A DNA stretch of 64,000 nt from Oscillospiraceae bacterium (lineage in GTDB: Bacteria; Bacillota; Clostridia; Oscillospirales; Acutalibacteraceae): assembly GCA_015066225.1 (NCBI GenBank), contig SVOT01000001.1:407385-471384 (forward strand). Reading direction: 5' to 3'. The position numbers and the translations under genes were made by a program. The stretch's first letter is position 1. Each line of letters starts with the position of its first letter. Below the pieces are notes generated by a model. It did not search any database. It was not told the origin of the DNA and worked only from the letters and a program-made list of their open reading frames with translations. Below, piece after piece: positions 48,535 through 56,306 of this stretch.

Positions 48535-50781
48535 TTAATCGTCTTGTACGCCAGTATTGGTTTTAAAGTTAACTGTTATTGTTGTGCCAAGCTCTGCTTT
48601 CGTTCCCTCGGTAATACTCTGGCTGTAAGAAATAACACCTTCATATTCCGACGGACCTGTAACCCTTATATTAAAGCCGGAATTAATTGCAAGCTTGTTG
48701 GCTTCGCTGACACTCATACCCGTAAGTTTAGGCACGGCAGCTGTGGTGTTTTTACCATTCGTATCTGTATAAAGAATTACAACACCCTCTGCCGGAATAC
48801 TCTGACCCTGTGCGGGGAACTGTGCCACAACCGTGTCGCCGTTACCCACTACCCTTGCGGTGAAATCCTTTGATTCAAGAGCATCTATAGCCGCAGAAAC
48901 CGAAAGATTTTTAACCTCGGGCGTTGTCTGGTCGAGCTTTTGAAGCTGTTCAGCCGTGTAAATCGGCTCAACGTTCATATATCTGAGAGTCTGCTCAATA
49001 ACTGCACCCGCAACAGGGGCTGCAATAGCACCACCGCCGTGGTTTGCAACCTGAGGCTCGTCGATAACGATAAGAACAGCAATTTCGGGGTCGTTTGCAG
49101 GTGCGCAACCCACAAATGATGCAATATATTCGCCGTCTTTTGTAAGTTTTTCAGAAGTACCCGTTTTGCCCGCTACGCGGTAGCCGTCAACACGGGCATT
49201 TCGTCCCGTACCTTCATCGGAGCCAACAACCTGCTCCATCATTGAAAGCACCTGTTCGGCTGTTGTTTCGGAAATGACCTGTCGTTTAACCTTTACTTCT
49301 TTTTCAAAAACAGTATTGCCGTTGGCATCCATCTGTTTTGAAACAACATAAGGCTCCATAAGCTTGCCGCCGTTAGCAATAGCGGAAACGGCTGTAATCA
49401 TCTGCATAGCACTTATCTGGAAGGACTGACCAAAGGATTCGGAAGAAAGCTGAGGCAAGCCCATTGTTTCATAGGAGTGATACGTAACACCCTCAACAGG
49501 CTTTGCCTCACCCGGAAGGTCAACACCTGTTGCATCTGCAAAGCCAAACGCTTCAAAGTATTTCAGAAATTTATCGACACCCAATCTCTGACCAACTGTG
49601 ATGAAATATGGGTTGCAGGATTTCATAAGTGCTCTTGACATATCAACCGTTCCGTGACCTGCATGGTCGTGGCAGCGGACAAGGTTATCTGCAACCTGTA
49701 TTGCACCTGTGCAGGTGTTTGTGAAGTTTGCATCGACCACGCCCTCTTCAAGACCGGCCGCCGCAACAAAAATTTTGAATACTGAGCCCGGCTCATAGGT
49801 ATCGCTGATGGCTTTGTTTCGCCACATATTGTAAACAGCGGTGTTGTATGCCGCCGAATATTTTTCAGGGTCCTTAATTTTGGCAAGTTCCTTCAAGGTC
49901 CTTTTATCCTTGATTACTGCCGAGTTATTCAAATCATAGTCGGGCATTGTTGCCATTGCAAGAACGGCGCCTGTGTCAACATCCATAACAATACCGTATG
50001 CCGACGCCGCTTTATTAACCGTGACAGCTTCAGAAAGACCTTTTTCAAGGTAATGCTGAACGGTTTTGTCAATAGTAAGAACGAGATTTGTTCCGTCAAC
50101 ACCGGGGAACTCTTCGCTGTAGTTTGATTTGATAAGGTTGCCCGTTGCATCTCGGGCTGTAATTGTTCTGCCGGGGATACCCGTGAGAATATCGTCATAC
50201 ATAAGCTCAAGACCCGAACGACCCGTGTCGTCGGATTTTATAGCGCCGATAACGCTGGAAGCGAAATTGCTATAGGGATAATATCTCGTTGTGTCGGAGT
50301 TAATAACAACTATGTCATAAAATTCGGGTTTACCCTCTGCATAATCGCCGTCAATAAACTCGCTGATTTTTTCTTTTGTTTCAAAATCAAGCTCACCCTT
50401 GATTTCTACGTAGTTTATGCCTTTGTTTCCGATTTTTTTATAGATGGTGTCATAATCAAGGTCTTCATCGTCAAGTATTTTTGAAAGACCCGATGCTATT
50501 TTCTGTCGCATAGCGTCATCCTTGATTTTAGAGGGATTGACAAAAACAAGCCAAGCATCTGCACTCTCTGCAAGAATTTCCATATTAGCATCGTAAATAA
50601 TACCTCTGGCGGCAGGAGTCTGAGTATCACTGAGCTGTTGTCCCTCTGCCGAAAGCCTGTATTCATCAGCCTTTACAATCTGAATCCAGACAAGCTTGCC
50701 GCAATCAGCAAGAATAATGGCAAGAAGCAACGCAACAGCGCCGAAGCACCTCTTCTTGAATGACATATTCATCTTAGACAT
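48535..50781 (-). CDS. Class B penicillin-binding protein, SpoVD/FtsI type, with two PASTA domains
   Basis: Transpeptidase for septal peptidoglycan. The 748 aa have a short cytosolic tail, one membrane helix (about 12-33), a PBP dimerisation domain (about 50-230) and the transpeptidase domain. The catalytic Ser333 lies in EPGSVFKIF, SCN in LMKSCNPYF, and KTGT in VAGKTGTSEK. Two C-terminal PASTA repeats (about 600-665 and 670-740) follow. The position between ftsL and murE fits both the division PBP and SpoVD; it is the only class B PBP here. The ATG at 50781 follows GAGGAAATGGTTCT; the longer frame upstream is not family-like. Confidence 0.95.
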   Translation of the reverse strand: MSKMNMSFKKRCFGAVALLLAIILADCGKLVWIQIVKADEYRLSAEGQQLSDTQTPAARGIIYDANMEILAESADAWLVFVNPSKIKDDAMRQKIASGLSKILDDEDLDYDTIYKKIGNKGINYVEIKGELDFETKEKISEFIDGDYAEGKPEFYDIVVINSDTTRYYPYSNFASSVIGAIKSDDTGRSGLELMYDDILTGIPGRTITARDATGNLIKSNYSEEFPGVDGTNLVLTIDKTVQHYLEKGLSEAVTVNKAASAYGIVMDVDTGAVLAMATMPDYDLNNSAVIKDKRTLKELAKIKDPEKYSAAYNTAVYNMWRNKAISDTYEPGSVFKIFVAAAGLEEGVVDANFTNTCTGAIQVADNLVRCHDHAGHGTVDMSRALMKSCNPYFITVGQRLGVDKFLKYFEAFGFADATGVDLPGEAKPVEGVTYHSYETMGLPQLSSESFGQSFQISAMQMITAVSAIANGGKLMEPYVVSKQMDANGNTVFEKEVKVKRQVISETTAEQVLSMMEQVVGSDEGTGRNARVDGYRVAGKTGTSEKLTKDGEYIASFVGCAPANDPEIAVLIVIDEPQVANHGGGAIAAPVAGAVIEQTLRYMNVEPIYTAEQLQKLDQTTPEVKNLSVSAAIDALESKDFTARVVGNGDTVVAQFPAQGQSIPAEGVVILYTDTNGKNTTAAVPKLTGMSVSEANKLAINSGFNIRVTGPSEYEGVISYSQSITEGTKAELGTTITVNFKTNTGVQDD

Positions 50782-50839
50782 AGAACCATTTCCTCTACAA
50801 AATCTTATACTTATTGAGTAATCCCGATAATGAACAAAA

Positions 50840-50867
50840 TGAGAGTCAAGGATTCTCAACTCTCATA
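50840..50867 (-). other. Hairpin in the ftsL-PBP intergenic gap
   Basis: Minus strand ATGAGAGT...ACTCTCAT followed by TTTTG in the reading direction, in a 102-base gap inside the dcw cluster. It could weaken read-through or protect a processed end; a weak terminator at most. Confidence 0.4.
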
Positions 50868-50883
50868 AAAACTATATTTTTAT

Positions 50884-51429
50884 TCAGAAAATATATGCAA
50901 AGAAATCAGCGATTTTTTGCATAAAACCACCAGCCTGCGACACGTCTTTGCCGCCGGAAACCACTACAGTATCACCCTCAGAGAGGTCTATATATGAAAC
51001 CTGGTAGCTTTCTGCCTTTATCATGCCGTTTTCCTCTGCGTACTTTTCAATTTCCTCAGAAGAAAGCATAGCGTTCAGCTCTGAATTAAGCCTTATTGTT
51101 TCACTTTTTTCATTTGCGATTTTAACATTTAAATCCGCAATCTGTCTATCGAGATCGTTACACTGTGTGCGCATAAACAAAAGCACAACCGCACAGAGAA
51201 TAGCAACGGCAAAAAAAGCAACGCCCTGCTTTACATAGGTGTTAACAGCCACGGTTTTTGCGCTACGCTCAACCTCAATATTCAAGCCCGAGGTTTTAAC
51301 TACAGGCTCTTTTTTAGGAGCAGGCTTTCTTACGGGCTCTGCAGCCGCAGAAGGCGCAAAGTAGTTAAGCGCTTCATCCAAATCATATTTAGAATAATCA
51401 AATGCTTCTGAACCCATATTGTAAGCCAT
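50884..51429 (-). CDS. ftsL: FtsL-like septum protein
   Basis: A 181-aa single-pass protein. The long cytosolic tail rich in Ala, Pro and Lys (about 1-66) is followed by one helix (about 68-88, VAFFAVAILCAVVLLFM) and a coiled-coil DivIC/FtsL region (about 90-145, LDRQIADLNVKIANEKSETIRLNSEL-type heptads). The call rests on topology and position between rsmH and the class B PBP, since FtsL is poorly conserved. The cytosolic tail and the C-terminal extension are longer than usual. Confidence 0.82.
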   Translation of the reverse strand: MAYNMGSEAFDYSKYDLDEALNYFAPSAAAEPVRKPAPKKEPVVKTSGLNIEVERSAKTVAVNTYVKQGVAFFAVAILCAVVLLFMRTQCNDLDRQIADLNVKIANEKSETIRLNSELNAMLSSEEIEKYAEENGMIKAESYQVSYIDLSEGDTVVVSGGKDVSQAGGFMQKIADFFAYIF

Positions 51430-51449
51430 ATTTTCCTCCCGATTTCAAC

Positions 51450-52376
51450 TTAATTTATTTTCATCGCAGTTCTGAGCTTTGCACTGCGACTCCTGTTATT
51501 TTCACTAACCTCATCACCGCTTGCTTTAACACCGCCGGATTTCACTATTGCCTGCGGCTTTTTACCACAAACACAAACAGGGAAATCCTTGGGACAAGTA
51601 CAACCGACACGAAGTGTTTTGAAATAATCCTTAACTATCCTGTCTTCAAGTGAATGGAAGCTTATAATTGCCATAACGCCGCCATCATTAAGACACTCAA
51701 ACATTTTCGGCAAGGTGTTTTCAAGCACCTCCAACTCGCCGTTAACCTCAATTCGTATAGCCTGAAAGGTTTTTCTCGCAGGGTGACCGTTTCGTTTGAA
51801 TTTCGCCGGAACAGCCGACGAAACAATCTCTGCAAGCTGAAGAGTTGTTTCAACAGGAGCTTTTTCCCGCACCCTCACAATCGCCGAAGCAATGGCAGAA
51901 GCAAACTTCTCCTCGCCATACCTATCTATAACTCTGAAAAGCTCTTTCTGAGAATAGGTGTTAACAACATCCCTTGCGCTGAGACCGCTCTGACTCATAC
52001 GCATATCCAACGGTGCATCCTTGTGGTAAGAAAAACCTCTTTCAGCAACATCAAGCTGATGTGAGCTGACACCGAGGTCAGCAACAATACCATCCACCTT
52101 TTCAACACCCAGCTCCGAAAGCTTTTCTTTTATATTTGAAAAGTTACTGTGAATAACGGTTACTCTTGAATCATTTTTAAATCGCTCCGTCACGGTGGCA
52201 ATAGCATCGGGGTCCTGATCAAACAAAATCATTCTGCCCTTGTCGCCAAGCCTTTCGAGAATCGCCGCCGAATGGCCACCGCCACCCGCCGTGCAATCAA
52301 CATACACACCGTCGGGTTTAATATGAAGAGCATCAACTGATTCCTGCAAAAGAACCGATATATGATTAAAATCCAT
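51450..52376 (-). CDS. rsmH: 16S rRNA (cytosine(1402)-N(4))-methyltransferase
   Basis: SAM-dependent methyltransferase for C1402 of 16S rRNA (MraW). The 308 aa carry HISVLLQESVDAL, VDCTAGGGGHSAAILERL (about 26-43), VDGIVADLGVSSHQLDVAERGFSY and the C-terminal IISFHSLEDRIVKDYFK. The ATG at 52376 follows AGGTGAGAGAT; a GTG nine bases upstream would fall within that RBS. 12 bases after mraZ. Confidence 0.97.
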   Translation of the reverse strand: MDFNHISVLLQESVDALHIKPDGVYVDCTAGGGGHSAAILERLGDKGRMILFDQDPDAIATVTERFKNDSRVTVIHSNFSNIKEKLSELGVEKVDGIVADLGVSSHQLDVAERGFSYHKDAPLDMRMSQSGLSARDVVNTYSQKELFRVIDRYGEEKFASAIASAIVRVREKAPVETTLQLAEIVSSAVPAKFKRNGHPARKTFQAIRIEVNGELEVLENTLPKMFECLNDGGVMAIISFHSLEDRIVKDYFKTLRVGCTCPKDFPVCVCGKKPQAIVKSGGVKASGDEVSENNRSRSAKLRTAMKIN

Positions 52377-52388
52377 ATCTCTCACCTA

Positions 52389-52865
52389 TCAGAATGCGAT
52401 ACCGAGATCGGAAAGATCCACATCGTCCATAACGCCGTTTTCTTTAACCCAGGCATCCACAGACCAGATTTCTTTATGATTAAAGGAGCTGACAATCATC
52501 AATTTATCGGTGATGCCCGCAAACTCTTTGAGTTCTTTATCCAAGGTGAAACGCCCACTAACGTCAACCTTACCGGGCACAAAGCTTGTTGCAAACTTTC
52601 TTGCAATTCTGCGACCCTTTTCATCGTTTGTGAGCTTTGATTTAACAGATTGACAAAGATAAGCCCAATCCTCTTCAGAATAAACGTAAAGGCATTTGCC
52701 GCTTGCTTCATCGGGGCATTTCATAATTCTTATGACGGTGTTGACCGGCATTTCATCACGAAGCTCGGAAGGGATAACAAAACGGTTGTTCTTGTCAATT
52801 GTGCGCTCATACTGACCGCCGACTATCTGAGAATTACCATTCAGAATGTTGTCAAGCATATCCAC
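52389..52865 (-). CDS. mraZ: Transcriptional regulator MraZ
   Basis: AbrB-like DNA-binding protein that represses its own dcw promoter in studied bacteria. About 158 aa with two swapped-hairpin half-domains: QYERTIDKNNRFVIPSELRDE (about residues 20-40) and the second copy around DVSGRFTLDKELKEFAGI. Longer N-terminus than the usual MFMGEY-type start, so the start is uncertain: GTG at 52865 has AAGGGG eight bases upstream, ATG at 52859 and TTG at 52871 are alternatives. First gene of the dcw cluster, 90 bases downstream of its promoter and the repeat pair. Confidence 0.93.
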   Translation of the reverse strand: MDMLDNILNGNSQIVGGQYERTIDKNNRFVIPSELRDEMPVNTVIRIMKCPDEASGKCLYVYSEEDWAYLCQSVKSKLTNDEKGRRIARKFATSFVPGKVDVSGRFTLDKELKEFAGITDKLMIVSSFNHKEIWSVDAWVKENGVMDDVDLSDLGIAF

Positions 52866-52911
52866 TTCCAAAACCCCTTTCGTAAATTAGATTTAACAAG
52901 AAACAAGAACT

Positions 52912-52951
52912 TATTTCTGCCTAAACGACACTATTCCTGCCTAAACATACA
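52912..52951 (-). promoter_or_regulatory. Two 20-bp direct repeats downstream of the mraZ promoter, probable MraZ operator
   Basis: The minus strand carries GTTTAGGCAG twice (52937-52946 and 52917-52926), exactly 20 bp apart, each followed by RAATA. Directly after the predicted start site, where repressor binding would block initiation. Helical-phase spacing fits an oligomeric regulator; MraZ is known to bind tandem short repeats in its own promoter, though with other sequences. Confidence 0.6.
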
Positions 52952-52954
52952 CTT

Positions 52955-52982
52955 ATTATACCACAATAACGGGTTTTGTCAA
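52955..52982 (-). promoter_or_regulatory. Main dcw cluster promoter (mraZ promoter)
   Basis: Minus strand TTGACA (52977-52982), 16-base spacer, TATAAT (52955-52960). Both boxes are perfect. Confidence 0.9.
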
Positions 52983-53003
52983 TGATTTTAACCAATAAAA
53001 ATA

Positions 53004-53036
53004 AGGCAATTTCGAGATTTTTTCTCAAAATTGCCT
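53004..53036 (-). terminator. Terminator of the pncB operon
   Basis: Minus strand AGGCAATTTTGAGA, loop, TCTCGAAATTGCCT, then TTATTTTTATT, 20 bases after the condensation-like gene's stop. Confidence 0.82.
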
Positions 53037-53055
53037 AATAAAAAAATATTCGGTT

Positions 53056-54357
53056 TTACAATAAACTTTTAAGCATCAAAACTGCTTCTTCAAACACCCT
53101 TTCGCCTTGCTTTTCGCTTAGCTTGTCACACCTGAACGAAAACTGAATGTCACCTTTCCCGTCGCTCATCACAAATGTCACGCCTGTCTCCGAGCGCATA
53201 CGCAGACTATCGTGCATTCTGACGCTCTCAAACCTTTTCAGACCTTGCCAATAATCCTGAGTGAGGTTATATGTACTAAGCTCGCCCATAACCTTGCTTG
53301 CACAGCCATAGGTTTTCGCAAGTCTTGCAGAATACTTGTGATTCCATTCACCCGCACAATACATATACGCAGAATCGCAAAACGACGGCGACACCTTAGC
53401 GTGAAGAAAATCGTTATAAAAAACGGTAAAAGAGCTTGTGAGTTTTTTGTACACCTCGGAATGAAATGCTTTTATTTTATCCACACCGTTCAAATCGTTA
53501 TTTTTTCTTTTTAAAAAAACTGTTGCCAACCCGTCAAACGGACCAACACGGTATTTTTCTTCATTCTCAAAAAACACCCTGTTATTCGAAACGACGTTCA
53601 TTTTTTTGAACTTGCGTTTTTCAGAAGCAAACACCTCACCCAGCTTTTCGTAAAAGCAAAAGCCAACAACAGACGAAGAGTCAACGCCGTTTGCCTGTGC
53701 AAATCCCCCGAGAGCATTCAGTTCAGCTTCACTCAACTCGGCTCTGAGAGTTACCAACGGTTTACGCTTATCTTCAAACTTCTTTTTTGCACGTACATAA
53801 TCCGCTACAGAAAAGAATGCTGTTTTTTTCTGCCAACCGATATCCAAATCCGATGCCACCCTTTCAATAACAGGCGACATAACGTTTGAGGGAAGCGAAA
53901 AAAGATCACTGAAAAGCTCCGTTCCCCAAGGCTCAACAGAAAGCCGCTCCCTTTCGTAATAAGAAATAAACTCCTCCGCCGCAATCATCAGGGAGCGCAT
54001 ATCAAATGCCACGGTATGACCGAAAAGCAACAAGGTTTTCTCATTTACAACGCAAAAGGAAAATAATTTTTCAGAAAACAGCAAGCCTTTTTCGGTTTTT
54101 TCTTTTATTATTTCACAAACATCACCCTGTAAAAATTCGGCGACAGGTTCAACCACACCGGGTACAACAAAGGCATCGCCATTCTCAGCAAGCTCAACTG
54201 CCGAGCCGAGTAAAGGCAAATGAATAAAAAGCATTTTCAAAGCCTTGTTAACCTGTTCTTTATCAAGAGGTTTTTTACAGCAAGCCTCAAAGCACAAGCA
54301 ACCGTCGAAATCAAAAAGACGGTTTCTTGTTAAAAACAATTTGATTTTTTCAGACAT
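53056..54357 (-). CDS. Condensation-domain-like protein of unknown function
   Basis: A 433-aa soluble protein that I could not assign to a named family. Overall pattern resembles the chloramphenicol-acetyltransferase/condensation fold: FDFDGCLCFEACCKKPLD at the start, LPLLGSAVEL near residue 50, and LLLFGHTVAFDMRSL around residue 120, which is a degenerate HHxxxD active-site motif (HTVAFD, first His replaced by Gly). A later RVGPFDGLATVF resembles the second half. If active it could transfer an acyl group; loss of the first His may mean an altered or lost activity. ATG at 54357 after GAGGTGG; overlaps the pncB stop by 8 bp, so the two are coupled. Downstream, only a terminator. Confidence 0.55.
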   Translation of the reverse strand: MSEKIKLFLTRNRLFDFDGCLCFEACCKKPLDKEQVNKALKMLFIHLPLLGSAVELAENGDAFVVPGVVEPVAEFLQGDVCEIIKEKTEKGLLFSEKLFSFCVVNEKTLLLFGHTVAFDMRSLMIAAEEFISYYERERLSVEPWGTELFSDLFSLPSNVMSPVIERVASDLDIGWQKKTAFFSVADYVRAKKKFEDKRKPLVTLRAELSEAELNALGGFAQANGVDSSSVVGFCFYEKLGEVFASEKRKFKKMNVVSNNRVFFENEEKYRVGPFDGLATVFLKRKNNDLNGVDKIKAFHSEVYKKLTSSFTVFYNDFLHAKVSPSFCDSAYMYCAGEWNHKYSARLAKTYGCASKVMGELSTYNLTQDYWQGLKRFESVRMHDSLRMRSETGVTFVMSDGKGDIQFSFRCDKLSEKQGERVFEEAVLMLKSLL

Positions 54358-55819
54358 TTTCCACCTCTGCAAACTCACCGTCTGCACCTCTGGTTATTTT
54401 TTCAATCAAAGCCTGCTTGATGCCCCACAGCTTACCCGAAAAGTCAACATAATATTTATGAGGATTTTCAAAGCGTGCAACCTCCTCCCAAAGAGAGGCA
54501 ACCTGCTCTTTACAATACAAACGCACATCTTCAAGAGTCGGAACCTTGTAAACACACTCGCCTTTTTTGAAAACGCTCACAAGAAGCTCTCGTGCCACAA
54601 AGTTATCAACTGTTTTTCTTTTCCAGGTAAAATCCGGGTCAAACAAGGAATAGGTTTTTTCGTCATCAATGCTTTCGCTATCAAGAGTAAGGACGTCGGC
54701 AATAGCCTTGCCGCTTTCCATATCAAAAAGCCTCCACACCTTTTTGGAGCAAGGTGTTGTTATTTTGTGAACGTTATTGCTGACCATAATTGCGGGCACC
54801 TTAACGCCGTTCTGCTCGGTTTCGCAAAGCTTATAAACGCCGTCAAACACAGGTGATGACGCAGAAGTCAACAGCTTTTCGCCGACTATAAAGCCATCTA
54901 TTTTAGCACCCTGGTTGAGCATATCTTTAATTAGGGTTTCATCCAAGGAATTTGAAGCATAAATGTCACAATCAGGGAAGCCCGCCTCATCAAGAAGCCT
55001 TCTCGCCCTTTTGGAAAGATAGGTCATATCACCGCTGTCTATAATAATACCTGCTGGACGCAAGCCCTTTGGAACAAGCACACTGTTAAAGGCTTCAACA
55101 GCGTTTTTAACACCGCTTTCGAGTGTGTCGTAGGTGTCAACAAGCAATGCACCTTCATCGCCATGCTCCTCAAGATAGACCTTGAAGGCTTCAAGCTCGC
55201 TGTCAAAAAGCTGAATCCAGCCGTGGCTCATCATTGTTGACACGGGGATTTTGTATTTTGAAAAAGCGGGGTAAAGAGTGGTTGCATCAACACCGCCCAC
55301 GTAAGCAGCTCTGGCTCCGTCAACGGCGGCATCAACGCCGTGGGCACGCCTTGCCCCCATTTCAATAACACGTCTGCCCGAAGAAGCACGTGAAACACGG
55401 TTTGCCTTTGTGGCTATAAGAGTTTGATGGTTGATTGTATTAAGAAGCAGGGTTTCAATCAACTGCGCCTGTATTGCAGGACCCTGCACCTTAACAATAG
55501 GTTCATTCGGAAAAACAGGTGTACCCTCAGGGACAGCATAAATATCACACACAAACTTAAAATCACGCAGATATTCAATGAGCTTATCCGAAAAGCCCTC
55601 ATTTTTCAATGCACTCAAAAGCTCCTCAGAAAACGCCAAAGAAGAGAGCTTATCAATAAGCTGTTCAAGCCCCGCCATAACAGCGAAGCCACCCTTATCG
55701 GGCAACTCCCTGAAAAACATATCGTAAGTTACGTTTATATCTGCCCTGCCTGCGGCAAGCAGACCTTCTGCCGTGGCAAAACAGTTATAATCGGCAAAAA
55801 ACTCATTAAAGCTACCCAT
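54350..55819 (-). CDS. pncB: Nicotinate phosphoribosyltransferase
   Basis: Makes nicotinate mononucleotide from nicotinate, PRPP and ATP in NAD salvage. The 489-aa length is normal. Signatures are TYDMFFRELPDKGGFAVMAGLEQ, VPEGTPVFPNEPIVKVQGP, EMGARRAHG with the phosphohistidine, MSHGWIQLFDSELEAF, DTYDTLESGVKNAV and IIIDSGDMTYLSKRARR. ATG after CGGAGGTTGCT. Transcribed from its own promoter together with the condensation-like gene. Confidence 0.96.
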   Translation of the reverse strand: MGSFNEFFADYNCFATAEGLLAAGRADINVTYDMFFRELPDKGGFAVMAGLEQLIDKLSSLAFSEELLSALKNEGFSDKLIEYLRDFKFVCDIYAVPEGTPVFPNEPIVKVQGPAIQAQLIETLLLNTINHQTLIATKANRVSRASSGRRVIEMGARRAHGVDAAVDGARAAYVGGVDATTLYPAFSKYKIPVSTMMSHGWIQLFDSELEAFKVYLEEHGDEGALLVDTYDTLESGVKNAVEAFNSVLVPKGLRPAGIIIDSGDMTYLSKRARRLLDEAGFPDCDIYASNSLDETLIKDMLNQGAKIDGFIVGEKLLTSASSPVFDGVYKLCETEQNGVKVPAIMVSNNVHKITTPCSKKVWRLFDMESGKAIADVLTLDSESIDDEKTYSLFDPDFTWKRKTVDNFVARELLVSVFKKGECVYKVPTLEDVRLYCKEQVASLWEEVARFENPHKYYVDFSGKLWGIKQALIEKITRGADGEFAEVENV

Positions 55820-55829
55820 AGCAACCTCC

Positions 55830-55845
55830 GTAACGCAGTGTAACG
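55830..55845 (-). promoter_or_regulatory. Direct repeat in the pncB leader
   Basis: CGTTAC occurs twice on the minus strand (55840-55845 and 55830-55835) with a 10-bp period, next to the RBS of pncB. Possible regulator site; none identified. Confidence 0.35.
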
Positions 55846-55870
55846 TAATAACAACAATAATATCACCTTC

Positions 55871-55899
55871 ATTTTATCACAATATTGTCTATTTAGCAA
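55871..55899 (-). promoter_or_regulatory. Promoter of pncB
   Basis: Minus strand TTGCTA (55894-55899), 17-base spacer, TAAAAT (55871-55876) with a TGn extension (TGATAAAAT). Confidence 0.65.
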
Positions 55900-55937
55900 A
55901 TATTTTTGAACATATTATTAATAATTAGTCCAAAGTG

Positions 55938-55967
55938 TTGCCAAACGGAGAATAAATAGTTTAAAAT
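55938..55967 (+). promoter_or_regulatory. Promoter of the small XRE regulator
   Basis: TTGCCA (55938-55943), 18-base spacer, TAAAAT (55962-55967), about 48 bases before the start. Confidence 0.5.
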
Positions 55968-56014
55968 GCATATAAAGGTAATTCAATGTGGAAGAATAAA
56001 AAGAGGTGTTAATT

Positions 56015-56260
56015 TTGAGAATAAGGAAACAACCCGTCGGCGACCGCAACATCTGTGGCGCAAAAGTCGAGGAAAGACGAAAAGAGCTTGGAATGAAGCA
56101 AAAGGATTTGCTCACCCAGCTACAAATCAGAGGGGTTGATTTGAACGCCTCCGGCCTTTCAAAATTAGAGGGTCAGCTCCGTTCCGTTTGCGACACCGAG
56201 CTTATCGCCCTCGCAGAGGTTCTCAATGTTTCAGTTAACTGGCTTTTGGGGCTTGAATAA
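56015..56260 (+). CDS. Small XRE-family helix-turn-helix regulator
   Basis: An 81-aa single-domain DNA-binding protein. The HTH is visible as KVEERRKELGMKQKDLLTQL, then GLSKLEGQLRSVCDTELIALAEVLNVSVNWLLGLE, the usual end of a Cro/C1-type domain. TTG start at 56015, six bases after GAGGTG; an in-frame GTG at 56006 lies in the RBS. It diverges from pncB and may regulate it, or itself; no target is evident. Confidence 0.85.
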   Translation: MRIRKQPVGDRNICGAKVEERRKELGMKQKDLLTQLQIRGVDLNASGLSKLEGQLRSVCDTELIALAEVLNVSVNWLLGLE

Positions 56261-56268
56261 ACTCACAA

Positions 56269-56300
56269 AACCCGCTTACGACACATTTCGTAAGCGGGTT
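56269..56300. terminator. Bidirectional terminator between XRE gene and glycopolymer operon
   Basis: AACCCGCTTACGA, loop, TCGTAAGCGGGTT, flanked by AAAA and GATTTTTT; between convergent genes. Confidence 0.9.
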
Positions 56301-56306
56301 GATTTT

